Under the pieces are notes generated by a model. The model saw nothing but the letters and a program-made list of their open reading frames with translations, was not told where the DNA came from and did not search any database. This document shows, piece after piece, positions 9,499 to 19,076 of a stretch of DNA of 48,382 bases. Source of the DNA: Bacteroidota bacterium (GTDB lineage: Bacteria > Bacteroidota > Bacteroidia > Cytophagales > Cyclobacteriaceae); contig JAJRQT010000048.1 of the NCBI GenBank assembly GCA_024280115.1, positions 1 through 48,382 of the forward strand, written 5' to 3'. Each line of letters begins with the position of its first letter. Position 1 is the first letter of the stretch. Position numbers and translations under genes: made by a program.

Positions 9499-9846
9499 TC
9501 AAAACAATTCTAACTGTTGAGAGGGTTTTTCTATTTCTACTTGTTTTACTCCGTAAAATAATTCCATCATACCAAATTGCCGGTCAGTAATATGAAGTAT
9601 GCCAACTTTGCCATGTAATGGCAAATTATATTTCACTCTTCTGATATGCACTTCTGTGTTTTCTCTGCTGGCACAAAACCGGGTATAAATAGAAAACTGG
9701 AACATACCAAAACCATCCGCTAAAAGCTGCTTTCTGAATTTTGCAGCAATTCGTCTTTCCTTTTTCGTATCGGTAGGTAAATCAAAAAATACAAATACCC
9801 ACATACTTCTATATTGATTTAATCTGGAAAACTTGTCGCTATCCAT
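9499..9846 (-). CDS. cas2: CRISPR-associated endonuclease Cas2
   Basis: This 115-aa protein has the Cas2 ferredoxin-like fold signature: the strand WVFVFFDLPT with the conserved Asp22, then a helix (KKERRIAAKFRKQLL), then GMFQFSIYTRF. The GKVGILHITDRQFGMMELF segment is typical of the II-C Cas2 subgroup. Cas2 forms the adaptation complex with Cas1 that inserts new spacers. The gene overlaps the end of cas1 by 8 bases and is the last gene of the cas9-cas1-cas2 operon. No csn2 or cas4 is present, which fits subtype II-C. Confidence 0.96.
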   Translation of the reverse strand: MDSDKFSRLNQYRSMWVFVFFDLPTDTKKERRIAAKFRKQLLADGFGMFQFSIYTRFCASRENTEVHIRRVKYNLPLHGKVGILHITDRQFGMMELFYGVKQVEIEKPSQQLELF

Positions 9847-10735
9847 ATTCGGGATATAGGATTTTTCGGCTTATACCTGAATAACATTCGTATAACGAAC
9901 TGGTTGTTCTGCTCATGGCCACCATTAATGGGCTTTTCTTACTATCGATAACTACATCCAAGGCCGGAATTTGCAATAATTCCTTTTTTAGATCTGTACC
10001 CAGTTTTTCATATTCATCGAAACTGTCCACGATATAACCAACCACCACATCCACATAAGGCCGGTACGGTTCCATGATATCATCTGCCAGGCAGTAGGCA
10101 TTGTATTTATTTCGATGATGAATGCCCAATGCCGGTAGTAAACCGGAGCCAACTAGGGCCCTTGCACAAACTGATCGCAATATTGCATATCCATAATTCA
10201 ATAAATTATTGGGAGGTATCCCTCCTCTATGCCGGTTAAAATTTTCAATGTCAAATAAATTTTTCCAGTAATAAGCTGCCGCCCGCGCCTCATGATTTTG
10301 CGTGTCTCCTGAAGTCACATGTTTGGCCCAATACAACATATTTTTTACAGGCTTCCCTCTTTCCTTCAAATGAGCCGCCTGGTTCTTTATTTTAAATTGA
10401 ATCGTTTGTTGCCACAGATTCTTTTTTAGCGGCACGCTTGCTTCAATCTGAGTTAGATGTCTCTCGGTCTGTTGGGAATGTCCGGTCAAATTCATAAATA
10501 ATCCTGTAGGGAGATATTGTTGATTGCAGGTGACTATGGCTACATTGTTTCTGTTCAATTTATCGATCAGTGCAGTAGTGATGGTAATCTGATGGTCTTC
10601 TAATACCACCACACCGACATCTTCTAAAGCAATGATCCTCTTTTCTTTTTCCTTGTCAGGAAATGCAATGACCAACTGATCATTTGCTGTGCTAAGGTAC
10701 ACTGGGTTTCCAAAGAATAATGTTTTCTTAATCAT
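9839..10735 (-). CDS. cas1: CRISPR-associated integrase Cas1
   Basis: At 298 aa this is a normal-sized type II Cas1. The metal-binding residues are visible: Glu149 in NHEARAAAYYW, His206 in GIHHRNKYNAY and the acidic cluster LADDIMEPYRPYVD (218-229). It catalyses spacer integration together with Cas2, and in type II systems Cas9 helps select protospacers. The gene lies 44 bases downstream of the cas9 stop and overlaps cas2. All key residues look intact, so adaptation should be functional; the near-uniform repeats in the array agree with recent activity. Confidence 0.97.
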   Translation of the reverse strand: MIKKTLFFGNPVYLSTANDQLVIAFPDKEKEKRIIALEDVGVVVLEDHQITITTALIDKLNRNNVAIVTCNQQYLPTGLFMNLTGHSQQTERHLTQIEASVPLKKNLWQQTIQFKIKNQAAHLKERGKPVKNMLYWAKHVTSGDTQNHEARAAAYYWKNLFDIENFNRHRGGIPPNNLLNYGYAILRSVCARALVGSGLLPALGIHHRNKYNAYCLADDIMEPYRPYVDVVVGYIVDSFDEYEKLGTDLKKELLQIPALDVVIDSKKSPLMVAMSRTTSSLYECYSGISRKILYPEYG

Positions 10736-10779
10736 AGGAGGTTCATATTAACTTTTGGAAAGGTTAAGTTTTTATTTAA

Positions 10780-13700
10780 TTACGATGACTTAATTACAGA
10801 TTTTACATTTCCTAAACGATCAACAGTTAGCTTCCAGCATTTCTCTTTAATTCTAATATCTTCAATAGTTGTTTCCATTTTATTTAAACTACCAAATTCT
10901 CCTGTTTTTGACTTAGCATCATAGCTTTTAATTAAACTTGCTATTTGATTTTGAACAAAATGACATTCTGAGCCAGTACTACTAACCATTTTATATACCC
11001 TGCCTGCCAGCGCGTTAGTCAGGTTGTTAAAGTCAACGAGAATTGGATTATCTCTTTCTTCATCGGTTGGCACGTAAACCAGGTCATTGGGAGACAAAGA
11101 AAATAAGAATTCTCCTTTGGTTTTATCTACGGGTACAGGCGTCCGCTCTTCTTTGGGAAGATGAGCAACTTGCTTTTGATGTTCAATTATTTCATTTAAG
11201 GGTATGGTTTCGAAAACTCGTCTTTGCTTTTCTGCATCCCAATAAATGGCAAAAAAGAGGTTGGTGCCTTTGGCAGCTTCCACATACTTATCTGTTTTGT
11301 TGCCTGTATCCCCCACGTTAAACCGATTGCCTTCTTCATAAAGTCTTACTTTATAAATTGGCTGATGCAATTTACCATTGTTGAGCTTGACTATATTTTT
11401 ATTTAATTCATCAATTCCATCAGAATTAAAAGCTAAATCAAATCGCTCTTTATCATCTTCTATATAGTTTAGGAGGTGATTCTCCATTATCATATGAATT
11501 CCGGAGTCGGTTATGCTTTCTAATTGTTTTCTTGTAAACTTATCTGATAATGCAACTCTACTTGCTGTTGCTTCAACAAATTCAAAAATTTCTAATTTAT
11601 TAATTTGCTGACCATCTATAGTAATAGGATTATCCTTGAAATATTTTTTTAAGCGTTTCAGGTCCTTATTATAAAATACCACTTTTTCCCTAATAAGAGA
11701 CTTTATCTTTTTATCTACAATCAGTTCATAGTTTTCAAGGATTTTATTTAAAGAGACCGGAGACTTGCGTTTTTGTTTTACTGTTACTTTTCCGTAAACA
11801 GTCTCTTTGTGCAAAGGTTTTCGTATTGCCCAATTTTCACCTTTGGTTTGTTTTACAAGCTCTTTTTTCAACTTCCCATTATTATTTGCCCATTGCCAGG
11901 TTTTGTTATTGGTTTTGTTGATTACTCTTAGGTTTTGTTTGAAACTGACAACTATTCTTTCCAAAGCAGATTTTGTGTCAATTGTAAAATTATTCCAGGG
12001 CGTTAAAAAGTGCTTTGTATAATCCCCATGTTTATTTTTCACCAGTAACGTTTCTTTCAATCCGTAGTTTCCCTTTTGAGCATTAAGTGCATTTAGATAT
12101 TGTGTATGTTTTCTACTCGTGCAAGCCACCACCAAAGCATCGAGAGCATGATGTCTGTGATCTATCCTTTTTTTATTAAATCCTTTAGAAATGGAATCCG
12201 GCACAAGTGTTCGGAAGGTATTCAATTTCTGATCCCAATGTCCATATTCCTTCGTCTGTGTTATTTTATTTAATCTTTTAAATCGATAAGCGATTATTTC
12301 ATTCCACTTGTCATTGAGACCCCAATCTTGTTTGAGTTTAGATGTGATAGCTCCCACGACTGGAATTACATTTTTGGAAGTTGCTTCTTGCTCATTTTCT
12401 TCTCGTACAATATTACTCAGTAGTCCTTTTATAAATTTGCTGATGTACCTACTGTCATTCATTTGCCGATTAATGAAACCCTCGGGTATATCTTCGCTTA
12501 ACAGATGTTTAAGTTTACCCCTGTTCTTTTTAAAGTAATAATTGCAATGGGTCTCATATTCTTTCAGGTTAAAAAGCTTTACAGTTTTGTGGGAAGTTGA
12601 TAATTCGGGAACAATTAGCTCTTCGTTGTTTTTAATAAACTCGTAGCCCGTCTGATTATCTTTATAGGGATTGGGATTTATAGCACTTTCGCAGATCACC
12701 TTGTTACTCAGCGAGTTATCAAAGTATCGCGATTGCGGTATAATGTGCTCAATTTGATAATCTGTTGTGAACAACCTGCTTAATGGAATAGTTTGTCCGG
12801 TATAAGGTGAAATATAGCCTTGCTCCAACCAAAGCTTATATTTTGTAATATCATTTTTTGAAGGAGTACTGTTTTTTCTGATTTTATCAATATCATCATC
12901 TACTTTGTCTGAACTTTGATAAATACCTTCTTCGTATATTTTTAATATTTCCTGATGACTGGGTGAGTATGGCCGAATGTCTCCTTCGATATTGGGATCA
13001 TCCGTCAATTCTTTTAAGATTTCCTTTATTCTAAAATTTGTATTTTCATTTTCAGATATGTGTTTGGTAAGTTGCTCTCGTTTGCTCGCCGGGTTTTTCA
13101 TATCTCTGCCAAGTTCCACATGTATTTCATCAAAGAAATTTTCTGTGTTTTGTCCATAATATGTCCATATATCCCTTACCACTCGTAAAGTCTCAGTCAC
13201 CACTTGCTCTACGATTGGGTTTCGCAAACGATGTTGTTTGAACTCATCCAAAAAAATGTCAATGTCTTTTGGTGTTTTCCATTTAGAAATATCAGTTGCT
13301 TCGGAGTGCCGATCATAAACTAGGTAGCATGCCTGATATGTGTTGAGCCCTTGCAATGGATTTTTATCTTTGAAATCAATGAAACTTTTCAAAAGCTGTT
13401 GAGGGATGTCATCATCAACTATGTTTTCGTCAATTTTATTTATGTCAAAATTAATGTGTTCCAAACGTGCAATTATAGCAGATACCCTGTCCTTCACTAT
13501 CTGGGGTATTGCATTTTCATCCCAGTATTTTCCTATCCTCATCAAAGGCAGTATTTTCTTTATTGCTTTTTCACAATACGCACCATATTCATTCTTAAAG
13601 GGAGGAAATTTTTTGAAATTTTCGACAAAAGATATTTCATGTATTCCTTGCTTTTGGGCAAATGAGCCCAATGCTTTTTCAAAATCATTTTTGTCTTTTA

Positions 13701-15414
13701 CAGAATATATGATATGCCACAAGCGTTGTTCCACTTCCGATGTTAAAAAATCTGTTGCATCCACCTGTGCTACTTTGTTTAGCCGCGATAAAATTTGTGC
13801 TTTTGTTTCATTGCAAGGATATTTTTTGTCTTCAACATAGTTCCAACGATAATTGGCTTTATTAGCTTTGGGTATTTTCTTAGTTGAAATAAAATATTGA
13901 ATAATTTGCTTCTGCTCAATTTCTTTTCTTATGTTAAGGAATTCGTATAGGTCAATCCAATCATCTTCGGTTTCTAAAATCTGAGCCGTCACGTCTATAT
14001 CAATACGAGACTTTCCGTCTATCTCTCCCTCCTTTTGAAATATCCTTAGATTTCTTAAAAACTGCCACAATCTGAACTCCTGATAAAGTGGGTGTGATTT
14101 AGAAATTGTCTTTATAGGTTCATTAACACTTATTGCTTTTTCAATTTTTTGTTCGTTTTCAAGCACCTTTATTGTTTTTTTAAAAGTCCTCTTTTCGTAA
14201 TTGCATCCTGAGATGGTAGATTTTTTACTTTTTAGAGGACGTTGATAAAATATAATATCATCAATAAACAAATAAGCAAAGTCTTTGTCTTTGATGTTGT
14301 TTTGGTGTGCCTCGTTACGCGGATATAATTCTTCAATACTGGCATTATATAATTTTCCGTTTTGCAATTCCGAGTGTTCTTCAATTTGTTTTTTTAGTAT
14401 GGCCTTCAGTTCATCTTTATAATAATTCCGTTCAATTGTCCTAACTAACTTTCCGTTGATTTTTTGTTTGGGGTTTTGTAAAAGGGTTTCATATATGTAT
14501 TGACCAATCGTTTTTTCTGATTTTTCAATATCCTGCTCGGTTTTCTTCTTTATGGCAATCCAATCCTTTTCAGAATCAACAGATCTAAAGCTCCTTTTAA
14601 CAACGCCTTCTTTGTCAGATTTTGGGTTACCATCAGAATCCAACTGCGTTGTAACAATGAACTCTTTATTTTTGCCTATCCAATTTATTAAAGATTCCTT
14701 GCTTTGTCTGCGATAAATCCAACCATTTTCCAAATTAACATTATACCAAATTCCTTTTGCATTGCGATCTTCTGTGGGTATAACATCAATAATTTTTAGT
14801 GTATAGAATTCCTCTGATTTGGATGCATCGCCATTATCATCTTCTCCTCTTAATTGGTAATAGCCTCTCTTTTGATTGAAATTGAGAATTACCCAAGCCA
14901 ATTCTTCTTTTGAAATTTTGTGTGTAAGTGCCTTTTTCCTTAAAAAGTATAGTGTCCAATCGTAAGGCATTCTGCCGTTATGCCCATTAGCCTTAAACTC
15001 TTTGACCATTTCCAGAAAACTCTCTTGAAAGAGAAACTCGTGCCGACCGTTCTCATTTTTAAAATAGTTAAGTTTTACTTCCTGTTCCTCTTTAAACTGG
15101 CCTAAGCGCTTTTCAAAATCGATCGCTTGTGCATAGTGGCTGGGTAAAAAATCCAAAATATTTAAAACTCTATGTAAGCGCTCTCTGCGTAATAAAACAC
15201 GTTGTCGCAATCGCCTAACACCTCTATATCCTGTGCGTTCTGAAGTTTGAGATATGGATACTCCTGATCCAAAATTATCCATAACGTCTTTGGTCATCGG
15301 AATTATTCTACTGCCTATTCCATTAATTTTTCCTTCCTTATTTTCGAAATTTTGTTCAACTAAAGCCCATCCAATACTATTTGTTCCCAAATCAAGTCCT
15401 AAAATCTTTTTCAT
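10780..15414 (-). CDS. cas9: type II-C CRISPR effector nuclease Cas9 (1544 aa)
   Basis: This is an RNA-guided DNA endonuclease at the long end for II-C, as is common in Bacteroidota. RuvC-I is GLDLGTNSIGW with Asp8. An arginine-rich bridge helix (RRLRQRVLLRRERLHRVL) lies near residues 65-85. RuvC-II (IHVELGRD) is near residue 766, the HNH centre (YQIEHIIPQSRYFDN) near 888, and RuvC-III (RHHALDALVVA) near 1088. All catalytic residues appear present. The C-terminal part should recognise the PAM, which cannot be read from sequence. It is the first gene of the cas operon, divergent from the tracrRNA. Its AT-rich composition differs from the flanking virus-like blocks, which suggests separate acquisition. 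Confidence 0.98.
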   Translation of the reverse strand: MKKILGLDLGTNSIGWALVEQNFENKEGKINGIGSRIIPMTKDVMDNFGSGVSISQTSERTGYRGVRRLRQRVLLRRERLHRVLNILDFLPSHYAQAIDFEKRLGQFKEEQEVKLNYFKNENGRHEFLFQESFLEMVKEFKANGHNGRMPYDWTLYFLRKKALTHKISKEELAWVILNFNQKRGYYQLRGEDDNGDASKSEEFYTLKIIDVIPTEDRNAKGIWYNVNLENGWIYRRQSKESLINWIGKNKEFIVTTQLDSDGNPKSDKEGVVKRSFRSVDSEKDWIAIKKKTEQDIEKSEKTIGQYIYETLLQNPKQKINGKLVRTIERNYYKDELKAILKKQIEEHSELQNGKLYNASIEELYPRNEAHQNNIKDKDFAYLFIDDIIFYQRPLKSKKSTISGCNYEKRTFKKTIKVLENEQKIEKAISVNEPIKTISKSHPLYQEFRLWQFLRNLRIFQKEGEIDGKSRIDIDVTAQILETEDDWIDLYEFLNIRKEIEQKQIIQYFISTKKIPKANKANYRWNYVEDKKYPCNETKAQILSRLNKVAQVDATDFLTSEVEQRLWHIIYSVKDKNDFEKALGSFAQKQGIHEISFVENFKKFPPFKNEYGAYCEKAIKKILPLMRIGKYWDENAIPQIVKDRVSAIIARLEHINFDINKIDENIVDDDIPQQLLKSFIDFKDKNPLQGLNTYQACYLVYDRHSEATDISKWKTPKDIDIFLDEFKQHRLRNPIVEQVVTETLRVVRDIWTYYGQNTENFFDEIHVELGRDMKNPASKREQLTKHISENENTNFRIKEILKELTDDPNIEGDIRPYSPSHQEILKIYEEGIYQSSDKVDDDIDKIRKNSTPSKNDITKYKLWLEQGYISPYTGQTIPLSRLFTTDYQIEHIIPQSRYFDNSLSNKVICESAINPNPYKDNQTGYEFIKNNEELIVPELSTSHKTVKLFNLKEYETHCNYYFKKNRGKLKHLLSEDIPEGFINRQMNDSRYISKFIKGLLSNIVREENEQEATSKNVIPVVGAITSKLKQDWGLNDKWNEIIAYRFKRLNKITQTKEYGHWDQKLNTFRTLVPDSISKGFNKKRIDHRHHALDALVVACTSRKHTQYLNALNAQKGNYGLKETLLVKNKHGDYTKHFLTPWNNFTIDTKSALERIVVSFKQNLRVINKTNNKTWQWANNNGKLKKELVKQTKGENWAIRKPLHKETVYGKVTVKQKRKSPVSLNKILENYELIVDKKIKSLIREKVVFYNKDLKRLKKYFKDNPITIDGQQINKLEIFEFVEATASRVALSDKFTRKQLESITDSGIHMIMENHLLNYIEDDKERFDLAFNSDGIDELNKNIVKLNNGKLHQPIYKVRLYEEGNRFNVGDTGNKTDKYVEAAKGTNLFFAIYWDAEKQRRVFETIPLNEIIEHQKQVAHLPKEERTPVPVDKTKGEFLFSLSPNDLVYVPTDEERDNPILVDFNNLTNALAGRVYKMVSSTGSECHFVQNQIASLIKSYDAKSKTGEFGSLNKMETTIEDIRIKEKCWKLTVDRLGNVKSVIKSS

Positions 15415-15455
15415 TGCAGTTGTATTTACAGTTAAAAAATATTTATATTGCTTTC

Positions 15456-15530
15456 AGTTTGAAAGCTAATCACAATAAGGATTATTCCGTTGTGAAAACA
15501 TTTAAAGCGGTCTTTAAAGATCGCTTTTTT
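15456..15530 (+). ncRNA. tracrRNA for the type II-C system
   Basis: The anti-repeat AGTTTGAAAGCTAATCACAA (15456-15475) complements the first 20 bases of the CRISPR repeat apart from G-U pairing. It is followed by a short TAAGGATTATTCCGTTGTG segment typical of tracrRNA nexus regions. A hairpin (AAAGCGG at 15504-15510 pairing with TCGCTTT at 15521-15527, with an inner TCTTTAAAGA palindrome) then leads into a T run, forming the terminator. It is transcribed away from cas9. The exact 5' end is uncertain; a TATATTG box at about 15444-15450, about 22 bases after a TTG, may be its promoter. Confidence 0.9.
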
Positions 15531-15844
15531 GGTTTATGGATTACAATCCCCGAATTTGATCAAACCGAAAAAATCTATTTATTTCCATAATTTAACATCA
15601 AATTGATTTTGCTGAAATAATTCGGCTTTTTATTTTATAAATAGCTGTATATATCTATCGGATTATGTCAATTTATTTACCGGTTACAACAATCATCCAG
15701 TCAGCCTATAAATGCATTTTGAAAAAACGAGAGATTTTCATAAGTCAAAATTTTCACGGCTTGCGAGATATTAATAAATTTATTGGAGGTTTCACAAAAT
15801 GATTATGGACTGGACCCCATATCAAGTAAGGGGTAGGTGTAGGC
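15531..15844. other. non-coding stretch between tracrRNA and the first cassette repeat
   Basis: No convincing gene is seen. The start contains TTTTTTGGTTT facing AAACCGAAAAAA (about 15525-15576), a possible second hairpin of the tracrRNA region. The rest is AT-rich. The segment near 15770-15840 loosely resembles the inner part of the cassette repeats (GGAGGT, TGGACTG), so the first repeat copy may begin here in truncated form. Confidence 0.4.
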
Positions 15845-16024
15845 TGTTTATCTTCCTGAAATTGAATTGGGAGAGCATAGCTTAGCCCATTACGAAATTA
15901 GGGAATAGCCTCAACTGGTGAAAAGAGCAGTTGTTGTGATGAGGCAAAGCGGCGAATGTGAGACTCATACATAGGGTGGTGTGAGATGTGCACTGGCGGT
16001 CATATGGCTGTCATCCAACTCGAT
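15845..16024 (+). repeat. cassette repeat R1 (5'-truncated copy)
   Basis: R1 shares the conserved core with R2-R4: ATCTTCCTGAAATTGAATTG, GGGAGAGCATAGCTTAGCCC, then GGTGAAAAGAGCAGTTGTT. It ends in a degenerate hairpin region and the ACTCGAT end, which runs into the stop codon of the radical-SAM gene (TTA on the plus strand at 16024-16026). The GTGTGCGCC-type 5' part seen in R3 is missing. The strand given is the one on which group-II-intron-like features read. Confidence 0.8.
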
Positions 16025-17163
16025 TAGGTAAAGTAATTTTTAGAGTTTGAAATGAATTCATTTAAAACTTTGGTTTTTGCCAAGTTTTTGGAAATATTCT
16101 CATATATAGAAAATTGAAAACATTCATCTGTTCCTAATTTTACACCAGATTCATCCATCTCAAGTAAATCATATAAACATCCTCCTTTGCAGAGCTTAAA
16201 CCATTTGCAAAACTTGCATTTTGAACGAATTTTATTTTCAAATTTAATTAACTCTTTAAACTTAACTGAATTAGTAATATCTTGAAAACTGTTTAAATAG
16301 ATATTGCCTAGATGAAAGTTCTCTCTATTTTTAAATTTATCACAATGGCAAATGTCACCTTGAGATTCAACTCCGAAATATTTTCCAACACAGTTTCCTC
16401 CATCTTTACATAAAGAATGAGGCAATCCGAAGAATAAGTTTAGTTTACTTTCAAATTCCCTAATCCTGAGGTTTGTACTATCTTTTCTTAGCCATAATAA
16501 AAACATCTCTGCCATGAATGAACTATAATTCCGATAGTACTTTTTCAGTAAATAAGGATCTTCAAAATAATTTCGTAGTGATAATAAACTAAAATTCTTA
16601 ATGTCATTGATAGTATAGTACTCAAATAATTTTTCAGCCCCAAATTGTATCAGATCATTAGTAACAACGGTTAATAATCCAAAAGAGATTCTGCTGTTTT
16701 GTAATCGTCTAATAGCTTCTATAACTTTTTTATAAGAACCTTCACTTTTTATATCGGCTCTATGCTGATTATGAACGGAAGCTGGGCCATCATGACTAAT
16801 ACCAATAAAAAATTGATTCTGAATTAAAAAATTAATCCATTCATCATCTAATAATATGCCATTCGTTTGAATAACATTATTTATAGAGACTCCATTATTA
16901 AATAAGTGTTTTTGAATAAAAAGAATCTTATTGAAAAACGTGATACCCATTAGTAGGGGTTCACCTCCATGCCAAATGAATTCTAAGCGTGAACAGTTTG
17001 GTGTTTCCTTGAGGCTTGAAAAAAAAACTGATGCAAGCTTAATATCAAATGAAGATGAATATTTATAATCTTTTTCGTTGCAATAACTACAATTGAGATT
17101 ACATTTTCTTGTAGTTTTTATAATGAATTTTAGATTAGAATTATTATATGATATTCTACTCAT
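16024..17163 (-). CDS. radical SAM/SPASM peptide maturase
   Basis: This 379-aa enzyme has the radical-SAM cluster CNLNCSYC (Cys21, 25, 28) and a C-terminal SPASM region rich in cysteines (CKFCKWFKLCKGGC plus DECF and an earlier CHCDKF). The ISHDGPASVHNQHR segment and the WHGGEP motif are typical of anaerobic-sulfatase-maturase-like peptide modifiers. It should bind three Fe-S clusters and act in the cytoplasm on a ribosomal peptide. The gene starts 25 bases after the stop of an unusual Trp-rich small protein, its probable substrate. Its stop codon touches repeat R1. The family is clear; the chemistry (perhaps C-C crosslinks at Trp) is inferred. Confidence 0.88.
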   Translation of the reverse strand: MSRISYNNSNLKFIIKTTRKCNLNCSYCNEKDYKYSSSFDIKLASVFFSSLKETPNCSRLEFIWHGGEPLLMGITFFNKILFIQKHLFNNGVSINNVIQTNGILLDDEWINFLIQNQFFIGISHDGPASVHNQHRADIKSEGSYKKVIEAIRRLQNSRISFGLLTVVTNDLIQFGAEKLFEYYTINDIKNFSLLSLRNYFEDPYLLKKYYRNYSSFMAEMFLLWLRKDSTNLRIREFESKLNLFFGLPHSLCKDGGNCVGKYFGVESQGDICHCDKFKNRENFHLGNIYLNSFQDITNSVKFKELIKFENKIRSKCKFCKWFKLCKGGCLYDLLEMDESGVKLGTDECFQFSIYENISKNLAKTKVLNEFISNSKNYFT

Positions 17164-17188
17164 AATTTATATATGAAGCAAAATTTCA

Positions 17189-17629
17189 CTATTTGATACC
17201 TATTGTTTTTAAGATTTCTCTTTCTTCAATTGTAAAATTAGCTAAAGTGAAAGGTCTTGCGACCCATTCAACTGGGTTAATGTAATGCATTCCTCCTGAA
17301 AGCATGGTATCTTCACTATTATCCCAGCATTCTCCCCAAACATCGCCCCATCCACCAGAATCATTCCAACCTCCTTGACACCAACTATCTGTCCAATCTT
17401 CTTGAAGAACACCATTAATATCAATATTAATATTCGGTAGACCTCTAAAACCTGAAGGTATAATATCACCCTTTTTAAAAACTAGAGATACAGCAACATT
17501 TTCAGGTTTAATACCTCTTTTTGCATTAACTGATTTTTTAATTCTATCAGCAATTACATTTCGCCCGATTTCCTCTAAAGAGTTTTTATCGTTAAATTTT
17601 TTAAGTAAAGATTTAATTTTTGTACTCAT
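17189..17629 (-). CDS. candidate RiPP precursor with six Trp-X-(Asp/Asn/Gln/Glu) motifs
   Basis: This 146-aa protein lies just upstream of and co-oriented with the SPASM enzyme. Residues 1-75 look like a leader: a basic helix, then a VSLVFKKGDIIP strand. Residues 79-104 contain six Trp, each followed two residues later by an acidic or amide residue: W79-T-D, W83-C-Q, W88-N-D, W94-G-D, W98-G-E and W102-D-N, in a Gly/Ser-rich setting with two Cys. A follower of about 40 residues includes FTIEEREILKTIGI. Three-residue aromatic motifs are the known substrate pattern of cyclophane-forming radical-SAM enzymes. The precursor role is inferred from this pattern and the neighbour; there is no visible protease site or exporter nearby. 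Confidence 0.72.
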   Translation of the reverse strand: MSTKIKSLLKKFNDKNSLEEIGRNVIADRIKKSVNAKRGIKPENVAVSLVFKKGDIIPSGFRGLPNINIDINGVLQEDWTDSWCQGGWNDSGGWGDVWGECWDNSEDTMLSGGMHYINPVEWVARPFTLANFTIEEREILKTIGIK

Positions 17630-17859
17630 GATTTAGTTGTTAAGTTTGTTAAAACAATTTACAAAATTTGCCACGCAAAGTCAACGGTTATTTCATTTAT
17701 TTTTTGCGCACGGACTTGATAAAAAACGTAGGGAGTGTGAGCAACAAACTTTTCTTGATCTACGAGGCAAGACTAAAATCAACGTTTAATATCTTTTGGT
17801 CGACTTTCCGGAATCCGCAGGACTACCAGATTGTTGATAAACCCTATTTTTTATCTTTT

Positions 17860-18200
17860 GTGGACGCCTTGAAGGGAGTAAATTGCTCTTGAAATTGAAT
17901 GTTCCAAAGGCTTCGCCATCAACAAGCGTATAACGACCGATGGGTGGTATACCGCTTGTAACACATGTGGTCTTACAAATCACTAAATGACTGTTATCTT
18001 CCTGAAATTGAATTGGGAGAGCATAGCTTAGCCCATTACGAAATTTTGGGGGCTTTGCCGGTGAAAAGAGCAGTTGTTTAGATGATAGGCGAACCGCTGT
18101 ATACCTGCCTCGTCCGGTTGGCGGGCGAGAACCGGACGTACAGTGGTGTGAGAGCCTCAACGTGACGAGTTTATAGCTTGTCACGTTGGGCTACTCGATT
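17860..18200 (+). repeat. cassette repeat R2 (full-length copy)
   Basis: R2 starts GTGGACGCCTTGAA, close to the GTGTGCGCCTTGAA start of R3, and carries the shared core (ATCTTCCTGAAATTG, GAGAGCATAGCTTAGCCC, GGTGAAAAGAGCAGTTGTT). A hairpin follows, GAACCGCTGTATAC pairing with GTACAGTGGT, here with an enlarged inner loop. Then come a perfect stem CAACGTGAC/GTCACGTTG and the end CTACTCGATT. It lies between the promoter side of the RiPP pair and the stop of the FRG gene (18209). Reading on this strand it resembles a shortened group II intron (GUGYG start, domain V/VI-like end). Confidence 0.85.
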
Positions 18201-18208
18201 GGCAGCTT

Positions 18209-18988
18209 TTATAATTCATTTTCATGATTAATTTGTCGACAAATCCCTTCTATATCTGGAAATAGTCTCTCATAATTGATTCCTAGAACGTTCAATTTCC
18301 AAATTAAATCTTTCTTAATATCCAAGGGGACTACAACTTTTGTTAAATATGGTTTAAGCGTTGTATTCCTATTAAGTTTAACAAAATTATTCATTTTAGT
18401 TGAGTAACCATGAGCGGTAAACCATCCTGATTGTGCTATAATCCTTTCATTATTTAAATGAGGTTTATATACCCTTGTTGTATTTCTTTTAAATGGAGAT
18501 TCATTCTTCCCTCTATTCAACAGGTGATTATTATTTACTACGAAAATATAAACGACCCCATCTTTATCGAAATCGTTTTTATCACTGCAACAAAACCAAA
18601 TCCCCACTAACGGATTTGAACTCCAGTCAAGTAATCTTGTTTTTAATCCAAAATGTTGTGCAAATATTAACCAGTCCCAGTCATCAATAAAATCGGAATC
18701 AATCTTTAATCGACTTCTTCTTTTGAATTCAGAAAGTATTTCTTCTTCTAACTCCGTAGTGTCCTGTTTTGAATTTCTACGAGCTATTGAAGGCAAAAGG
18801 TCAAAATCCTGAGATTGCCCTCTAAACAATATTGTTTTTTCTGAATTCTCAGTAGTAATGGTTTCAACCAATTCTATATATTCTGTTAAATTGTTTACTT
18901 GAATCTCGGGTATAGATTTTACAGACTTCATTTTGATGCGAGTTTTCCCTCTAATAATAGAATTTGGCTTATGAATAGGTTTCTTCAT
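18209..18988 (-). CDS. FRG domain-containing protein
   Basis: This 259-aa protein has the FRG-domain hallmarks: ILFRGQSQDFDLLPSIAR (residues 53-70, with FRGQ at 55-58), AQHFGLKTRLLDWSSNPLVG (110-129), and a later VYIFVVNN strand and SGWFTAHG. The biochemical activity of FRG domains is unknown; they are frequent in prophages and defence islands, which fits the surroundings here. The gene is a single-gene unit between repeats R2 and R3, with its stop about 9 bases from the end of R2. The N-terminal 20 residues are basic. There is no signal peptide or membrane segment. Confidence 0.85.
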   Translation of the reverse strand: MKKPIHKPNSIIRGKTRIKMKSVKSIPEIQVNNLTEYIELVETITTENSEKTILFRGQSQDFDLLPSIARRNSKQDTTELEEEILSEFKRRSRLKIDSDFIDDWDWLIFAQHFGLKTRLLDWSSNPLVGIWFCCSDKNDFDKDGVVYIFVVNNNHLLNRGKNESPFKRNTTRVYKPHLNNERIIAQSGWFTAHGYSTKMNNFVKLNRNTTLKPYLTKVVVPLDIKKDLIWKLNVLGINYERLFPDIEGICRQINHENEL

Positions 18989-19076
18989 TCTTATTATTTC
19001 ATTCTAAATTTTATTACCTCTGTGTGTTAATTGCTGCCAACGTGAAGCAATATGGGGCGTTTTAATGCCCTATATT

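Noticed and set aside
10780..15414. inactive or truncated Cas9
   Set aside because: Both nuclease centres (Asp8, the Glu in VELGRD, the His in IEHIIP, and the RHHALDA motif) are visible and the frame is uninterrupted.
15254..15590. plus-strand ORFs across the cas9 start and tracrRNA
   Set aside because: They overlap the secure 5' end of cas9 in antisense and the tracrRNA; no protein-like features.
17786..18184. 132-aa minus-strand ORF (SRPPTGRGRYTAVRL) in repeat R2
   Set aside because: It is formed almost entirely by the non-coding repeat R2; the same region in R3 and R4 is not an open frame.
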